Shown: positions 43,819-52,882, counted from the stretch's first letter. The stretch is 64,000 nt of DNA from DAOTVD01 sp034437075 (GCA_034437075.1 DAOTVD010000266.1:12242-76241), one strand, 5' to 3'. Made by a program: numbers and translations. Notes: generated from the sequence alone by a model not told the origin.

Positions 43819-45072
43819 TTATTCGTAGCGGAAATTCAGCACGGCCAGCCCGCCGAACACCACGCCCATCAGCAACATGACGCCCAACGAAGGCAATATA
43901 TCCATTAGCGTGCCTTGCTGAAATTGCAGTTCGGTGAACGCATCCATGGCCCAGGCAATCGGGGCCAGACGGCCTATCGCCTGGATGAAATCTGGATTCA
44001 GTTCACTGGGCCACCACGCGCCCCCCAACGGTGCCGCCGTCAGGGCCAACATCAGCGCGATCCCGGCGGCCTGGTCGGCAGTACGCACCAGGGTACTCAG
44101 CAACAGCCCAAGTCCTACGCCTGCTGAACAAAACGCCAACACGATCCCAACCACGCCTAGCGGGTCATCCCCAAAGTTGACGCCCAAGAAGAAATAGCCT
44201 AGCAAAATGAACAAACCAAACTGAAGCACCGCGAAGACATATTCGCCCAATACTTTGCCCATCAAGATCACACCGCGCCGCACGGGCATCACGATCAGGC
44301 GTTGCAAGGTGCCGCGCTCGCGCTCGAAGACCAAAAACGAGGCCGTATTCATGAGCGTGATGAAAACAAACATGCTCGCGATGCCCGGCACACTCTGATT
44401 GGTGCCTGTCGCGACATTCGGCGCGGAAGAATCCACATTCACGATGGCGGGCGGCGCTTCAAGCGCGGCTTGGGCTTGGCTCAGCAACGCTGCAAACGCG
44501 CCAGCTTCATCCTCCGCGCCGAGTTGCTCGGCGGCGACCTCGGTGGCGGCGTTGGCAATGCGAACGCTGCTATTGATGCGGTCAACCGCCGTGATGACCG
44601 TATTCTGTGTCACGGTCGCGGCGTTGAAGTCTTGGTCGGCGCGATACACCAGCGACACGGCGTCGCCATTGCGTAGTTGCTCAGTGAAGCCCGCCGGGAT
44701 TTCGAGCGCGGCAATCGCATCTCGGTCTTCTAGGCGCGCGGTGCCGATGTCCTCGTAGCGAGCATCCTCAGCCAGGCTGCATGCCTCGGGGTTATCATCC
44801 GCGCCATACACGCAAATGATGACCGCTTCGGTATCTCCGGCGACATCGCGCAAGGCCGCGATGAGTTCGGCAGCCTGCGGTTCGGGTTCTCCGGCGTCGT
44901 CCACATCCATATTCGCCACATCCACGCGCAACGCGGGCACTTCCGCCGTGATGGCCAAGCCGAGGATAATCATCATGACGATGGGCATCAAGAATGACGT
45001 CACAAAGATCGCGCCGCTTTGCAATTTCAGCAAGATGGATAGGCGGGTCAGATTCATGATTGTGTTTAGCAT
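43819..45072 (-). CDS. ABC-2 type transporter permease (second of the pair)
   Basis: 417 residues. One N-terminal helix (ILLKLQSGAIFVTSFLMPIVMMIILGLAI), a ~170-residue extracytoplasmic domain rich in Asp/Glu, then five helices from ASMFVFITLMNTASFLVFERERGTLQRL onward. This is the NatB/YhgE-like ABC-2 export layout. It is the last gene of the PadR-ATPase-permease-permease operon; the two permeases probably form a heterodimer. GGATAA lies upstream of ATG 45072. Substrate unknown; drug or lipid export is plausible. Confidence 0.88.
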   Translation of the reverse strand: MLNTIMNLTRLSILLKLQSGAIFVTSFLMPIVMMIILGLAITAEVPALRVDVANMDVDDAGEPEPQAAELIAALRDVAGDTEAVIICVYGADDNPEACSLAEDARYEDIGTARLEDRDAIAALEIPAGFTEQLRNGDAVSLVYRADQDFNAATVTQNTVITAVDRINSSVRIANAATEVAAEQLGAEDEAGAFAALLSQAQAALEAPPAIVNVDSSAPNVATGTNQSVPGIASMFVFITLMNTASFLVFERERGTLQRLIVMPVRRGVILMGKVLGEYVFAVLQFGLFILLGYFFLGVNFGDDPLGVVGIVLAFCSAGVGLGLLLSTLVRTADQAAGIALMLALTAAPLGGAWWPSELNPDFIQAIGRLAPIAWAMDAFTELQFQQGTLMDILPSLGVMLLMGVVFGGLAVLNFRYE

Positions 45073-45085
45073 CGTAGCGTTATCC

Positions 45086-46348
45086 TTAAAAGCTCAGGCG
45101 GCGGTTGAAGCGCCATAAGGCAAACGCGAAAAAGAGCGCGCCCATGCCCAACAAAGCCGCCAGATTGGGCAATATATCGATGACAGAGGCGTCATTATTG
45201 GCTAGGTCGAAATAGCCTTCGATGCCCCAGCGGTTGAGCGTCAAATAGCTGAGCTCGTTCACGATGGGCACAGCATCCACCTGCACAAACGACCCACCCA
45301 ACAGCGCCAAGATAAATATTGCAGCGGTTGCGATGACTTCGGCCTGTTCGGCATCGCTGGATATGCTGGCTAGCATCAGGCCGAGCCCCGTGGCGGCGAT
45401 GACGACGCTGGCGGTGATCAAGATAATGCCCACGATATTATCGCCCCAAACATCGGGGTCTCCGGTCAGGGCCGCCGACACGGCAATCGACGCCACAATG
45501 AGCAAGCTCATCTGCAAGAAGCCCGTAAAGAAATTGCCCGCCAAGCGCCCCGCCAGATAGGCCCAGCGCGGCGTGGGGGTCGTGATGATGCGTTGCAGCG
45601 TCCATTCGCGCTGTTCTTCCAAGATGTGGCGCGTTCCGGCAGCCATGGCAAACACCATGAACAGAATCGCCATCGCGGGCGCGAAATAGCTCAGCAAATT
45701 GATCGCGTCGCTTTCGCCCTGCACTGTCACCTGCTCTAGGGTGACGAACTGATCCCCTTCTGGCGTACCCAGGCGGTTGGCCACCACCCCAAAGGCTTGC
45801 CCGGCGGCGGCAGGATCATCTGTTAGTTGGTTGTAATAAGCATCCGGCCCACCAATGAGCAACCGCTGGGCCACAAAAACGCTATTCAGGCCCGTGGTGA
45901 TGCCTTCGACCACCGAAAGCGTGATCGTCGCGCCGATTTCGCTGCCAGGGTTATAGAATAAATCGACCTCGGCTTGTTGATCCGCGCTTTGAATCTGCTG
46001 GGAAAAATCGGGCGGGATGATGAGCGCTGCGCGGGCCTCTTCCGCGCGGACGGCCTCCCGCGCGGCGTCTGCATCTTCAGACACTTCACCGGTGATGAGG
46101 TCTTCTAAATCAGGCGGCGTATTGTTGACCATAAAATCGACATATTGCGCGCCGAGTTCGCCCTCGTCCTGATTCACGATCAGCACTTCAGAGTCCGGCA
46201 GGCTGATGTCATCCGCGCCACCGCCGAACACCGCGCCCAAAATACCGCTGATGAGCAAGGGCGCGGCAAACATAAAGATAATCGCGGTGCGGTCAGTAAA
46301 CGCTACATACACGCCGTTATAGGCGATGGTGAGCACTTTGCGTAACAT
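45086..46348 (-). CDS. ABC-2 type transporter permease (first of the pair)
   Basis: 420 residues with the same layout as the next gene. An N-terminal helix lies in TAIIFMFAAPLLISGILGAVFGG, followed by a ~150-residue extracytoplasmic domain. Helices then begin at LLSYFAPAMAILFMVFAMAAGTRHILEEQREWTLQR, where the HxLEEreEwTlqR motif is typical of ABC-2 exporters. The two permeases share about the same domain plan and likely arose by duplication. AAGGAG sits 5 bp before ATG 46348, 16 bp after the ATPase stop. Confidence 0.88.
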   Translation of the reverse strand: MLRKVLTIAYNGVYVAFTDRTAIIFMFAAPLLISGILGAVFGGGADDISLPDSEVLIVNQDEGELGAQYVDFMVNNTPPDLEDLITGEVSEDADAAREAVRAEEARAALIIPPDFSQQIQSADQQAEVDLFYNPGSEIGATITLSVVEGITTGLNSVFVAQRLLIGGPDAYYNQLTDDPAAAGQAFGVVANRLGTPEGDQFVTLEQVTVQGESDAINLLSYFAPAMAILFMVFAMAAGTRHILEEQREWTLQRIITTPTPRWAYLAGRLAGNFFTGFLQMSLLIVASIAVSAALTGDPDVWGDNIVGIILITASVVIAATGLGLMLASISSDAEQAEVIATAAIFILALLGGSFVQVDAVPIVNELSYLTLNRWGIEGYFDLANNDASVIDILPNLAALLGMGALFFAFALWRFNRRLSF

Positions 46349-46364
46349 ATTCGCTCCTTGGGGC

Positions 46365-47327
46365 TTAGTCGCGCAGCGCGCGCCCAGTCATGTGCAAAAA
46401 GACGGCTTCTAGGTTGGGCTCGCGCACTTCGACCGAATTCATCAAGTAGCCTGCGTTTTCAATGACGTTGATCACTTTGGGCATTAAACGTCGGCCATTT
46501 TCGGCGATGATATGGACTTCTTCTTCGCCTTGCAGGGTGGCGCTTTCTATGCCCTGTATGCTGGTCAGGCGCTGAATGAGTTCATCGGTGGCTTCGGGCA
46601 CCTGGAAGATAAGCGTATCTTTTTGGCCGACCTGTTGGGTGAGTTCTTGCTGGGTGCCGATGGCGATAATCTGCCCGTGGTCAATAATACCGATGCGGTC
46701 GGAAAGCTCCTGCGCTTCTTCCATGTAATGGGTCGTGTACAGGACGGTCATATTCTGTTCTTCGTTAAGCATCTTGACCGTATCCAAAATACGGCGGCGG
46801 CTTTGCGGGTCGATCCCAACGGTGGGCTCATCCAGAAAGACCATTTTAGGGCGGTGCATCAGGCCAACGCCGATATTCACGCGGCGCTTCATGCCGCCGG
46901 AATATTCCTCGACCTTATCGCCCGCGCGGTCAGTCAGGCCGATAAAGTCCAGCACTTCATCCGTGCGCTTTTTTAATTCGCTGCCGCGCAGGCCGTATAA
47001 CCGCCCAAAAAATTCCAGATTCTGGCGTGCGCTGAGCGTCGGATACAGCGCGATTTCCTGGGGCACCACGCCAATCATCTTTTTGGCCTCTAGGGGTTGG
47101 GCGCGCACACTGTGCCCGCCAATGATAATATCGCCCTCGGTGGGGGTGAGTAGGGTGCTCATCATGCTGATGGTGGTGGTTTTGCCCGCGCCATTGGGGC
47201 CAAGCAAGCTAAAAATCTCGCCTTCGCGAATGTCAAACGTCACGCCGCCATCTTTGCCGACAGCATATGTGCCATCGGGCGGGTCGTATTGTTTTTTCAG
47301 GTCTTTGATTTGAACAAAACTGTTCAT
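46365..47327 (-). CDS. ABC-2 exporter ATP-binding protein
   Basis: 320 residues. Walker A GPNGAGKTT near residue 43, the signature YSGGMKRRVNIGVGL (an LSGG variant), Walker B MVFLDEPTVGID and the H-loop TTHYME are intact. The ~80-residue C-terminal extension after the core is usual for drug-exporter-type (DrrA/CcmA-like) ATPases. It starts ATG 47327 with GAGGAG upstream and overlaps the PadR stop as TAATG, giving translational coupling. Confidence 0.93.
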   Translation of the reverse strand: MNSFVQIKDLKKQYDPPDGTYAVGKDGGVTFDIREGEIFSLLGPNGAGKTTTISMMSTLLTPTEGDIIIGGHSVRAQPLEAKKMIGVVPQEIALYPTLSARQNLEFFGRLYGLRGSELKKRTDEVLDFIGLTDRAGDKVEEYSGGMKRRVNIGVGLMHRPKMVFLDEPTVGIDPQSRRRILDTVKMLNEEQNMTVLYTTHYMEEAQELSDRIGIIDHGQIIAIGTQQELTQQVGQKDTLIFQVPEATDELIQRLTSIQGIESATLQGEEEVHIIAENGRRLMPKVINVIENAGYLMNSVEVREPNLEAVFLHMTGRALRD

Positions 47328-47893
47328 TATGTCTCCTCATCAGGTGAATGATTGTTGAGTTGGTCTAATGTCTGTAGCGTGGCATTGCACCAATCAATTT
47401 GCGCCTGCAAGACCCGAATGCCCTGGTCAACGGTAATAAGCCAATAGGGCGCATCCTGAGGGTATTTCGCCATGTCTTGCTCGAGGATGTATTGCTGAGC
47501 GCCTCGGATGGCCGCCAAGCGTTGCTCGTATTCTGTGCGTAATGCGACAACTTGCTCGCGTAGGCGGTCTGGGGGGGCTAAGCGCCCGAAAAACAAACGC
47601 GCGAGGTCGGAGCGCCGAAACTGTTTGAGCTTGATGTCTGATGTTAGCCAGTCTTGCAAAGCAACGTCGCCAGTTGGGGTAATATGATAGACTTTGCGTT
47701 GCCGGTTGTTGTCGGGGTCGGGGGTGGAAAGAACCCATTCGGCTGCTTCTAAGTCAGAGAGCGCGCGATAGATTTGCGAGAGGTCAGCATACCAGAACAT
47801 ATTGATGCCGTCTTCGATAAGCTGCTTGATATCGTAGCCGGATAGCTCTCCTTCGGATTTCAAAAGCCCTAAGATGATATGGCGTAAACTCAT
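47327..47893 (-). CDS. PadR-family transcriptional regulator
   Basis: 188 residues. The N-terminal winged-helix (MSLRHIILGLLKSEGELSGYDIKQLI, then YADLSQIYRALSDLEAAEWVLS and the KVYHITPTG wing) is typical of PadR. The C-terminal ~90 residues form an effector/dimer domain with coiled-coil character (LREQVVALRTEYEQRLAAI). PadR proteins are usually repressors relieved by phenolic or drug-like ligands. It heads the exporter operon it likely controls. Just upstream lie a strong promoter and a double palindrome. ATG 47893 is the start; the frame extends upstream only through the operator. Confidence 0.92.
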   Translation of the reverse strand: MSLRHIILGLLKSEGELSGYDIKQLIEDGINMFWYADLSQIYRALSDLEAAEWVLSTPDPDNNRQRKVYHITPTGDVALQDWLTSDIKLKQFRRSDLARLFFGRLAPPDRLREQVVALRTEYEQRLAAIRGAQQYILEQDMAKYPQDAPYWLITVDQGIRVLQAQIDWCNATLQTLDQLNNHSPDEET

Positions 47894-47910
47894 GGTGCAC
47901 TCTATATAAT

Positions 47911-47940
47911 ATATGCGTTTGCATATATGCATTCGCATAT
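47911..47940 (-). promoter_or_regulatory. Double palindromic operator (probable PadR site)
   Basis: Two overlapping palindromes ATATGC-N4-GCATAT, at 47911-47926 and 47925-47940, repeat with a 14 bp step. They lie just downstream of the -10 box on the minus strand. PadR sites typically are ATGC-rich inverted repeats of this kind. Confidence 0.8.
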
Positions 47941-47968
47941 ATTGTATAGCAAACAATAAAGATGTCAA
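47941..47968 (-). promoter_or_regulatory. Promoter of the PadR-ABC operon
   Basis: On the minus strand, TTGACA (47968-47963) and TACAAT (47946-47941) are spaced 16 bp, with a start expected near 47934, inside the operator. This near-consensus promoter with the operator overlapping the start fits repression. Confidence 0.82.
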
Positions 47969-47989
47969 GTACAGGGGTTCCCTGTACTT
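47967..47989. repeat. Perfect hairpin next to the PadR promoter
   Basis: AAGTACAGGG (47967-47976), loop GTT, CCCTGTACTT (47980-47989). It overlaps the last bases of the -35 box. It may be a terminator for the HNH gene or a second operator for a different regulator; no clear T-run follows. Confidence 0.7.
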
Positions 47990-48048
47990 CGATAATGTAA
48001 GGCCGGTGAGGAACCGCGCCCCGCGCTAGCGATGGCCCCGGCTAAGGG

Positions 48049-48588
48049 TTACGAGCCAACGTCAATGTAGCGCTTCCAAGAGGCGTTGTCGTTGCCGAAT
48101 TCGATCACCAGGTAATTTGTCCTGGGGCGACGGGCCTCCCAGCGCATTTTTAGACCTGCTTCATGCGGCAGTTTATTCCCTTTGCGATGGTTACAGCGCG
48201 GGCACGCACAGGCCGTATTCGTCCAGGTGTCTTTGCCACCGCGCGACTTGGGCAGAATATGATCCACCGTCATACTGCCGCGCGAGAGCACTTTGCCTTG
48301 CTGCACACTACCGGGTTGGATGCCACAGTAAATGCATATATAGCCATCCCGCACCAACACACCGCGCCGGCTCCAGGGGGCTTGACGACGCGGCACATTG
48401 ATATAATGGCGTAACGCGATCACGGATGGGACTGAGAATTGGTCGCGTACCGTGCGAATGAACCGCCCGGACTCTTCTACCACGATGGCCTTTTCGGCCA
48501 GCAGCAGATTCATGGCGCGCGGGATACCAATCACCGCCAGGGGTTCCCAGGTGCTGCCATTCAATAATAAAACTTGTCCTTGAATCAC
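48049..48588 (-). CDS. HNH endonuclease domain protein
   Basis: 179 residues. A C-terminal HNH domain shows zinc-knuckle cysteines in CIYCGIQPG and ACPRCNHRKGNK, with the catalytic histidine in MTVDHILPKSRGG. The N-terminal ~85 residues (VLLLNGSTWEPLAVIGIPRAMNLLL...) are the usual companion in housekeeping HNH proteins found singly on bacterial chromosomes, whose role is uncertain. GTG 48588 follows AAAGGAG. No restriction, toxin or phage context surrounds it. Confidence 0.88.
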   Translation of the reverse strand: MIQGQVLLLNGSTWEPLAVIGIPRAMNLLLAEKAIVVEESGRFIRTVRDQFSVPSVIALRHYINVPRRQAPWSRRGVLVRDGYICIYCGIQPGSVQQGKVLSRGSMTVDHILPKSRGGKDTWTNTACACPRCNHRKGNKLPHEAGLKMRWEARRPRTNYLVIEFGNDNASWKRYIDVGS

Positions 48589-48703
48589 AGACCAGGCTCC
48601 TTTCTGATCTGACGCGAAATCCTTCTCTATTATACGGAAAAGCGAAAAAGCGTTCTACACCAGGAGCTAACCAAGCCGTAAATTTTTCTTTACCTGTAGA
48701 TCA

Positions 48704-49672
48704 TCACTGTAAGCGAGCGTTGGTGAAGATCGCTTTTAGGGTATCTAGGGCAGCTAAAAGGGGCTCGGCGGTGAGGGCTACAGCGCGCAACTCTAGCACA
48801 CCCTCAAGGCCCGCTTGGCGAAAGATCAGCAATTCGCTTTGCTGGCGCGTTTCGTCGCGGCGTATCTGAATAGTGATGCTGCGCCCGTCCGCCAGGAAGG
48901 TTTCTTCATCTTGCAATAAGCTGGCCAGGCCCGCCAGATAATCCTCGCGAGAGTCGATCCCGGTCAGAAAACGGAGCGCCAAGCCATAGGGTTGGGGCGC
49001 GGCTTCATCCCGCGCGATGGCGCGCAAGGCGTCCGGGTTAGGCGCAGCGTACACCGCTTCTAAACCATCCGAACTGGGCCACTCGGCGGGCAGATGCAAG
49101 CGCAGCGTGTCTTGCTGGGCGCTGAGGGCCTGCGGCAGCACAGCCACGGATTCGAACATGGCCGTCAGAGTCGGCGCGACGGCTAATAGTTGGTCACTCG
49201 GGAAATCCGCCCGCACCAGCGCGACCCGGCCCGGCGCTAGGAATAGCCCCACCGCCGCGCTATAGACCCCCTCGGCGCGCAAATCCGCGCCTTGGGCCAG
49301 CCAACCGGGATAGCCCCTATACGTTTGCGATTCGGCGGGGGTCTGGGGGGGCAAGCCCAGGCGGGCAAGCAACCAGGGGCGGACTTCTTCAGCCGTAGCG
49401 GGGGCTGGTTCAATGATCTGCGCGCGCACAAAAATCTGTGTATCCGGCCCCCCAGCGGCGCGGGGTTCTTCGCTGACGATGATAATGCGCGCTTGCGGTT
49501 CGTACAGTGTCCAATCTGCCGGATAAAACAGCGCGAGTAAGCCGGTTTCATCGGCTGCGACATTCACCAAGGGGGGCGGTTCATCAGGCTGCGCGACCGC
49601 CCCCCCCACACCCCATAGGCTGACCAGCAAAATGGCCAGCCCTGCTAAGCGTCTAATCCAGGCTGCGGTCAT
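48704..49672 (-). CDS. Secreted protein with signal peptide, family uncertain
   Basis: 322 residues. A clear signal peptide (LAGLAILLVSLWGVGGAVAQ) is followed by a proline-rich spacer and a beta-rich body that includes LFYPADWTLYE and LRLHLPAEWP. These phrases resemble DcrB/PsbP-like repeats, so two such domains may be present. It has no lipobox cysteine. ATG 49672 overlaps the end of the upstream gene by 20 bp, so the two are likely translationally coupled. Function unknown; a role in the cell envelope is inferred. Confidence 0.7.
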   Translation of the reverse strand: MTAAWIRRLAGLAILLVSLWGVGGAVAQPDEPPPLVNVAADETGLLALFYPADWTLYEPQARIIIVSEEPRAAGGPDTQIFVRAQIIEPAPATAEEVRPWLLARLGLPPQTPAESQTYRGYPGWLAQGADLRAEGVYSAAVGLFLAPGRVALVRADFPSDQLLAVAPTLTAMFESVAVLPQALSAQQDTLRLHLPAEWPSSDGLEAVYAAPNPDALRAIARDEAAPQPYGLALRFLTGIDSREDYLAGLASLLQDEETFLADGRSITIQIRRDETRQQSELLIFRQAGLEGVLELRAVALTAEPLLAALDTLKAIFTNARLQ

Positions 49673-51359
49673 AGGTGATGAAACCACCCTGGGCCAGTTC
49701 GCCCTCGATTGTTTCCAGGATTTCGCCATCCTGGTAGATGGTCAACGTATAGGGGACGGGGTCTTCGGCGCCACAGGGGAAAACATGCGCGATTTCGATG
49801 CGATACTCCCCAGCGGGATAGTCATCATTCCACAAGGCGGCTTCGATAGGTGCTTCGGATGTCAGCACACAGCCGCCGTTCGCATCCCCGCTGAAGACGC
49901 CGCCGCTGGGTACCGAGCCTGTCACGAAATCCAAGCGATTGCCGTTCGGATCAACCACCGCCAGGTCGAAATCGGGTGCGCCATCCCAGGCGAGTTCGAA
50001 GGCCAAAGCAGCGCTATCTGTGGCAGGCGGCGGTGGGGCTTCAGTGTCTGGCGCGGATTCATCATCCGGCGTTTCTGTTTCATCGGATGTTTCGGCTTCG
50101 GCGGGCACTTCGGGCTCTGCGGCAACAGGCGGCGCATTCACCCCCGTTGTTGCCTCGGAGAACAGATGCAGGACGAACTCACCGCTAGAGCCTGCGTCCG
50201 TCAACACGGTAATTTGATACGTGCCATCCGCAGGCAGCGTTTCTTCGACAATGCGCGCATCGGCGGGGCTGTTGAATTGTTCGTTAAAGGTGCCGAAATC
50301 GACCGTGCTATCCTGCGCCATGAGCGCTACTGCCGGGTTCAGCAAGCTATCAGCGGCTTGTTTAACCGAAATGGTCACCACATCGCCCTGCTGGCCGTCA
50401 AAGAAATAGCTGATGGAGCCATTCTCCGGGAGCGTGCCGCGCACAAAATCGCCATATACCACCGCGTCCCCATCTGCCGCATCATCCATATCGGGGGGGG
50501 CCGGTTGTCCGATATTCGGCGCAGAAGCGGACGTGGCATCCGTGACGATCTCTAGCGTATAACCGCCCGATGTCGCGCCGGTGGCCTCGCCAAAGCGCGT
50601 CGCTTCGATGACATATTGCCCCGTATAAGGCAAGGTGAAATCAGTAATCGCGGCGTCTAGCGTGCCCAATTCGGCATCATCATTTTGCACAAGTTCGCGG
50701 CCTTGGGCATCGCGCAAGCGTAGCAGTGGGTCTAAATTGCTGCCGTCATCCTGGCGTTGCATATTGATCGAGATGACATCCCCTTCAAAGCCTTCGAATA
50801 ACCAGCTTTCCACTGGATTATCATCATTCAGGGTGCCCGTGACGGGCTCGTTGTACAGAATGATGTCAGGCGGTGGCGTACTGGCGTCGCGTTGGTCGTC
50901 GCCGAGTGACTCAGCGCCGGGGCCGGGACGTTGGCCGCCGTCTAGGCGTAGCGAGAGGCGATATTCTCCGCTGGTGTCGCCTTCATCAAAGCGAAAGCGC
51001 GTGGCGATGATACCATGCAAACCATCTTGGTTCAGGGTCACCTGTTCGATAGCCGCGTTGGTATTCCCCGGCTCGCGATCATCATTCTCCGTGATGACCT
51101 CGCCGTTCGGGTCGAGCAAGACCACATACGGGTCGAGTCCATCCGGTGGTGGTTCGACGGCGGTCAGTTCGATGATGACCACATCCCCGGCTGAGCCTGC
51201 GAAAAACCATTCTTCGAACCAGGTTTCATCATTCAGGCTACCCGTTACTTCTTCGCCATATTCAATGAAGGGTGTGTCCTGAGGTTGGGCCAGCGCCGGG
51301 AGCGCCATCCCGCAGGCCACGACAATACATACACCAAGTAATCCTCGCCACAAGCGCAT
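49653..51359 (-). CDS. Secreted multi-domain protein with three pre-peptidase (PPC-like) domains
   Basis: 568 residues. After a signal peptide (GVCIVVACGMALPALAQ) come three beta-sandwich repeats, near 30-150, 165-280 and 300-410. Each has the G-x-L-x(5-8)-W-x-F-x-G/A, PxVVLLDP or LRDAQGR and GxYxLxx pattern of bacterial pre-peptidase C-terminal (PPC) domains. A Pro/Asp/Glu linker follows (about 410-450). A last domain (WDGAPDFDLAVVDPNGN, GEYRIEIAH) resembles the YfaP/DUF2135 type. PPC domains usually accompany secreted proteases, but no catalytic domain is present. GAGGT precedes ATG 51359. Confidence 0.78.
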   Translation of the reverse strand: MRLWRGLLGVCIVVACGMALPALAQPQDTPFIEYGEEVTGSLNDETWFEEWFFAGSAGDVVIIELTAVEPPPDGLDPYVVLLDPNGEVITENDDREPGNTNAAIEQVTLNQDGLHGIIATRFRFDEGDTSGEYRLSLRLDGGQRPGPGAESLGDDQRDASTPPPDIILYNEPVTGTLNDDNPVESWLFEGFEGDVISINMQRQDDGSNLDPLLRLRDAQGRELVQNDDAELGTLDAAITDFTLPYTGQYVIEATRFGEATGATSGGYTLEIVTDATSASAPNIGQPAPPDMDDAADGDAVVYGDFVRGTLPENGSISYFFDGQQGDVVTISVKQAADSLLNPAVALMAQDSTVDFGTFNEQFNSPADARIVEETLPADGTYQITVLTDAGSSGEFVLHLFSEATTGVNAPPVAAEPEVPAEAETSDETETPDDESAPDTEAPPPPATDSAALAFELAWDGAPDFDLAVVDPNGNRLDFVTGSVPSGGVFSGDANGGCVLTSEAPIEAALWNDDYPAGEYRIEIAHVFPCGAEDPVPYTLTIYQDGEILETIEGELAQGGFITYDRSLD

Positions 51360-51412
51360 TTTTACCTCTCACAAAATCCGTTAGTATCTTGCAGAGTGTA
51401 ACATACAAGGCT

Positions 51413-52675
51413 TCATTTGCGCTTCTTTTTCTTGGCCTTGCCGCGCTGGCTGCGGCGGGTACGTTGGTCGGGGGCCATTTTCACCAGGCGCGGTTGAAAC
51501 TTGGCCACGCTGACGACCAAATCTTGCTGGGCCGCCATCACCTCGGTCAGGTCTTTGTAGACATGCGGCGCTTCATCCAGGCCCGCCGACATGAGTTCGA
51601 CGCGCGCCTGTTTCAGCTTATGCTCCACTTGCTCCCAGCGTAGCGAGCGTTTCGCCTCGCCGCGCGACATCCGCCGCCCGGCGCCGTGGGCCGCGCTGTT
51701 GAGCGCTTCGGCGTTGCCCAGGCCGCGCACCACATGCCCCGCGTCGGTCATGCTGCCGGGGATGACACCATACACACCCGGCCCAGCAGGTGTGGAGCCC
51801 TTGCGGTGTACGATGTATTCTTCATCGTCGAACACCTCGCGCCAGGCATAATTATGATGATTCTCGACGCCGCCGAGCACATCCAGCCGCAGACGGTCAA
51901 TGATGTTCTGGTGAATGATAGCGTGATTAGCGCTGGCGTAGCGCCCTGCCAGCGTCATAGCAGCCCAGTATTCCGCGCCAATACCGTTCATATCCAGCCA
52001 GGCCAAATGCTTATACGATTTAGGCAAATCGGGGTGCATGTCCATGGCGATTTTGGTGTAATGATCGGCAATTGTGGCGCCCAGGCCCCGGCTGCCACTA
52101 TGGCTGATGAACGCCAGATAACGCCCGGGTGGCACATGCCCAAACGCACGCGAGCCCTCGCCCGTGGGGTCAGCGCTGCCCGTAATGGCTTCATTGACCA
52201 GCAATTCGCCAAATTCGACAAAATGGTTCCCGCCGCCACTGGAACCCAATTGGCGCCAAGCGGTGCCTTTATGGCCACGCGCGACGGGCAATTCATCAAA
52301 CGCCGGATCGTCCATCACGGGGTGGTCGGGCGGGTTATCTAGCTCAGTGGCCGCACCAATGCCAAAGCGCGTGCTCTCTTCGATGATCTTGCGGAATTTC
52401 TCGCGTTTTTGTTCCAGGATATGCGGCGGGGTGTCGAAAACCGTCAGGCGCATGCGGCATGCGATGTCTACCCCAACGGCATACGGAATGACGGCCTCGC
52501 GCGTGGCCAGCACCCCGCCAATCGGCAAGCCGTAGCCCTGGTGCGCGTCTGGCATCAGCGCGCCGCGCACGGCAATGGGTAACTGGGCGGCCTGGTGCAT
52601 TTGTTGGCGCGCGCCGTCTTCGATGTCATCGCCCCATACTCGGTATGGCACAGGGTCTTCGCGAATGTTCGGCAT
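51413..52675 (-). CDS. rtcB: RNA ligase RtcB
   Basis: 420 residues. This manganese/GTP-dependent ligase joins RNA 2',3'-cyclic phosphate (or 3'-phosphate) to 5'-OH ends. It carries the metal/active-site cysteine segment YAVGVDIACRMRL, GGGNHFVEF, FISHSGSRGLG, the HNYAWRE histidines, and the guanylylation histidine region GLGNAEALNSAAHGAGRRMSR. The usual GVDIGCGM motif reads GVDIACRM. A basic C-terminal tail KKKKRK is present. ATG 52675 follows AAAGGGGC. A tRNA-Trp gene lies just upstream on the same strand with a terminator between. No archease (commonly paired) was found in the window. Confidence 0.93.
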   Translation of the reverse strand: MPNIREDPVPYRVWGDDIEDGARQQMHQAAQLPIAVRGALMPDAHQGYGLPIGGVLATREAVIPYAVGVDIACRMRLTVFDTPPHILEQKREKFRKIIEESTRFGIGAATELDNPPDHPVMDDPAFDELPVARGHKGTAWRQLGSSGGGNHFVEFGELLVNEAITGSADPTGEGSRAFGHVPPGRYLAFISHSGSRGLGATIADHYTKIAMDMHPDLPKSYKHLAWLDMNGIGAEYWAAMTLAGRYASANHAIIHQNIIDRLRLDVLGGVENHHNYAWREVFDDEEYIVHRKGSTPAGPGVYGVIPGSMTDAGHVVRGLGNAEALNSAAHGAGRRMSRGEAKRSLRWEQVEHKLKQARVELMSAGLDEAPHVYKDLTEVMAAQQDLVVSVAKFQPRLVKMAPDQRTRRSQRGKAKKKKRK

Positions 52676-52717
52676 AAGATGCCCCTTTATGCTGAAAAAT
52701 ACGTTGGTGGGTGAATC

Positions 52718-52742
52718 AAAAAAGCAGCCACATATCGACTGC
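52718..52742 (-). terminator. Intrinsic terminator after tRNA-Trp
   Basis: On the minus strand GCAGTC pairs with GGCTGC (one T-G pair) around loop GATATGT, followed by TTTTTT. It separates the tRNA transcript from rtcB. Confidence 0.8.
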
Positions 52743-52753
52743 CTAGCTAGCCA

Positions 52754-52826
52754 CAGGGGCACGAGGACTTGAACCCCGAACCTTTGGTTTTGGAGACCAA
52801 CGCTCTGCCAGTTGAGCTATGCCCCT
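52754..52826 (-). tRNA. tRNA-Trp (anticodon CCA)
   Basis: The minus strand gives a cloverleaf with acceptor AGGGGCA/TGCCCCT, D-arm GCTC/GAGC, and anticodon stem TTGGT/ACCAA around loop CTCCAAA (anticodon CCA). The T-loop is TTCAAGT and the discriminator is G. CCA is not encoded. Confidence 0.93.
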
Positions 52827-52882
52827 TTATCCTGCGGCGTAGTATGCCAAACTCGCCCAGGAAAAGCAAGGTACAGTCCGGC

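Noticed and set aside
48049..48588. HNH gene as part of a restriction, homing or phage system
   Set aside because: No methyltransferase, intron, intein or phage gene surrounds it; it matches the lone chromosomal HNH type.
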